DNA of 64,000 nucleotides from Bombus terrestris (taxonomy: Eukaryota > Arthropoda > Insecta > Hymenoptera > Apidae). The notes below the pieces were generated by a model. That model ran no database searches. It worked only from the letters and a program-made list of their open reading frames with translations, and was not told where the DNA came from. Location of the stretch: positions 9,846,501-9,910,500 of the forward strand of contig NC_063275.1 in NCBI RefSeq assembly GCF_910591885.1, written 5' to 3'. Below are positions 62,351 through 64,000 of this stretch, in pieces; the stretch's first letter is position 1, and each line of letters starts with the position of its first letter. The translations under genes were made by a program, and so were the position numbers.

Positions 62351-64000
62351 CGTTATATCGTAATTGTATATAACGTTATACGATATAACGTAATACTATA
62401 TAACATGATGCGATATCTCGTAATGTTATATAACGTTATACGTTGTATAGTAATAGTGTATAACGTTATACGTTATATCGTAACAGTATATAACATGATA
62501 CGATATATCGTAATGCTATATACCGTTATACGTTCTAGCGCAATAGTATATAACGTTATACGATATAACGTAATACTATATAACATGATGCGATATCTCG
62601 TAATGTTATATAACGTTATACGTTGTATAGTAATAGTGTATAACGTTATACGATATATCGTTATACTATATAACGTTATACGTTATATCGTTATACTATA
62701 TAACGTTATACGTTATATCGTAACAGTATATAACGTTATACGATATAACGTATTACTATATAACGAGATATGATATATCGTAATGCTATATAACGTTATA
62801 ACTTATATCGTAATAATATATAACGTTATACGTTATATCGTAATAGTATAAAACGTTATACGTTATATCCTAATGCTATATAACGCTATACGACATAACG
62901 TAATACTATGTAACATGATACGATACATCGTAATGCTATATAACGTTATATCATGTATCGTAATAGTATATAACGTTATACGTTATATCGCAATAGTATA
63001 TAACGTTATACGTTATATCGTTATACTATATAACGTTATACGTTATATCGTTATACTATATAACGTTATACGTTATATCGTAACAGTATATAACGTTATA
63101 ACTTATATCGTAATAGTATATAACGTTATACGTTATAACGAATTACTATATAACATGATACGATATATCGTAATGCTATATAACGTTTCACCTTGTATCG
63201 TAATAGTATATAACGTTATACGTTATATCGTAATAGTATATAACATGATACGATATATCGTAGTGCTATATAACGTTATACCATGTATCGCAATAGTATA
63301 CAACGTTATACGTTATATCGCAATAGTATATAACGTTATACGTTATATCGTAACAGTATTTAACGTTATACGTTATATCGTAATAGTATATAACATGATA
63401 CGATATATCGTATTGCTATATAACGTTATACGTTATATCGCAGTAGTATATAACGTTATACGTTATATCGTAATAGTATATAACATGATACGATATATCC
63501 TAATGCTATATAACGTTACACCTTGTATCGTAATAGTATATAACGTTATACGTAATATCGTAACAGTATTTAACGTTATACGTTATATCGTAATAGTATA
63601 TAACGTTATACGTTATATCGTAATAGTATATAACATGATACGATATATCGTAATGCTATATAACGTTATACCATGTATCGTAATAGTGTATAACGTTCTA
63701 CGTTATATCGCAATAGTATATAACGTTATACGTTATATCGTAATACTATATAACGATTTACGTTCTAACGTAATACTATATAACGATATACGTTATAACG
63801 TAATACTATATAACGTGATACGATATATCCTAATGCTATATAACGTTACACCTTGTATCGTAATAGTATATAACGTTATACGTTATATCGGAACAGTATT
63901 TAACGTTATACGTTATATCGTAATACTATACAACGATTTACGTTCTAACGTAATACTATATAACGATATACGTTATAACTTAATACTATATAACGTGATA
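62351..64000 (+). repeat. Right-end satellite segment, array continues
   Basis: It starts with the CGATATCTCG pair of monomers (62401 and 62581) seen near 18841-19080, then passes into CGACATAACG, AACTTATATCG and TAGTGC monomers that resemble 61141-61300 at an offset of 2,010 bp. It contains private changes (ACAACGTTAT at 63300, CGCAGTAG near 63440, ATAACTTAATAC near 63976). The last 14 bases begin a new monomer at 63987, so the array runs past the window edge. Confidence 0.82.

Larger units (their letters stand above)
1..64000 (+). repeat. 30-bp satellite DNA array filling the window
   Basis: The same 30-bp unit can be followed head to tail from the first to the last base, always in one orientation. 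Counting by register gives 65 monomers in 1-1947, 1,577 full monomers in 1948-49257, one 29-bp monomer, then 490 monomers plus 14 bp to the end. Neighbouring monomers differ by substitutions (typically a few, up to five of 30), while distant blocks holding the same order of variants are nearly identical. This is the pattern of satellite DNA homogenised by unequal exchange and segmental amplification. No other sequence class interrupts it. A eukaryotic heterochromatic locus is inferred; chromosomal position and species are unknown. Confidence 0.97.

Noticed and set aside
1..64000. CRISPR array (about 30-bp repeats in large number)
   Set aside because: The repeats abut one another with no unique spacers, and there are no cas genes or leader.
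1..64000. Telomeric or subtelomeric repeat
   Set aside because: The unit has no G-rich strand and is not related to TTAGGG-type repeats; it is a 30-bp AT-rich satellite.
1..64000. CENP-B box in the monomers
   Set aside because: The box needs a TTCG...CGGG arrangement, and no CGGG occurs in the monomer or in the variants I read. A centromeric role is neither supported nor excluded.
1..64000. Mitochondrial control region or plasmid iteron cluster
   Set aside because: A 64-kb array of more than 2,000 monomers without a single gene is far beyond the size of either.
1..64000. ACGT cores and MYB-like TAACG motifs as transcription factor sites
   Set aside because: Such short motifs follow from the monomer sequence itself, and nothing in the window gives independent support for regulation.

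Overview
The whole 64 kb window is one uninterrupted block of satellite DNA: a head-to-tail tandem array of a 30-bp AT-rich monomer, about 2,133 complete copies plus a 14-bp partial copy at the right edge. I see no protein-coding gene, RNA gene, transposon, unique spacer or inverted segment. Both edges lie inside the array, so its true size is larger than the window. The setting is best explained as a eukaryotic nuclear satellite locus (heterochromatic, centromeric, pericentromeric or sex/B-chromosome type); the species cannot be named from this sequence.

The monomer (exact consensus copy at 1351-1380) starts with TATATAACG, carries the 12-bp palindrome TATAACGTTATA at monomer positions 3-14, the 10-bp core CGTTATATCG at positions 15-24, and ends in TAATAG. 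It is roughly one quarter G+C, yet almost every G or C lies in a CpG. Many recurrent sequence variants exist (up to about 17% apart), but length is nearly invariant: only two monomers deviate, a 27-bp copy at 1921-1947 and a 29-bp copy at 49258-49286. These divide the array into three registers: 1-1947, 1948-49286 and 49287-64000.

The variants occur in fixed orders, forming large duplicated blocks whose offsets are all multiples of 30 bp once the two short monomers are allowed for. Left part: a 1,350-bp duplication (about 11-549 and 1361-1899) and a block at 871-2480 that recurs at 4768-6500. Then an 11.1-kb segment (2962-14075) recurs at 14302-25415 at an 11,340-bp offset and about 99.9% identity. 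A 6,540-bp unit follows in tandem (25118-31657 and 31658-38197), then a truncated copy (to 42510), a mixed block with a 1,140-bp duplication (42511-46260), a rearranged copy (46261-50070), a 5,010-bp tandem pair (50071-55080 and 55081-59453), a block that recurs from 41680-44231 (59769-62350), and a less ordered tail. Nested duplications of 30, 150, 510 and 660 bp sit inside these.

Long open frames (up to 742 codons) are present, but they follow from 30 being divisible by 3 and the consensus having a stop-free frame. They are not annotated as genes. The most unusual observations are the near-perfect 30-bp length discipline, the extreme CpG density in AT-rich DNA, and a symmetric core site, CG-W-TATA-W-CG, whose two W positions occur in all four combinations, giving two palindromic forms and two forms that are exact reverse complements of each other.
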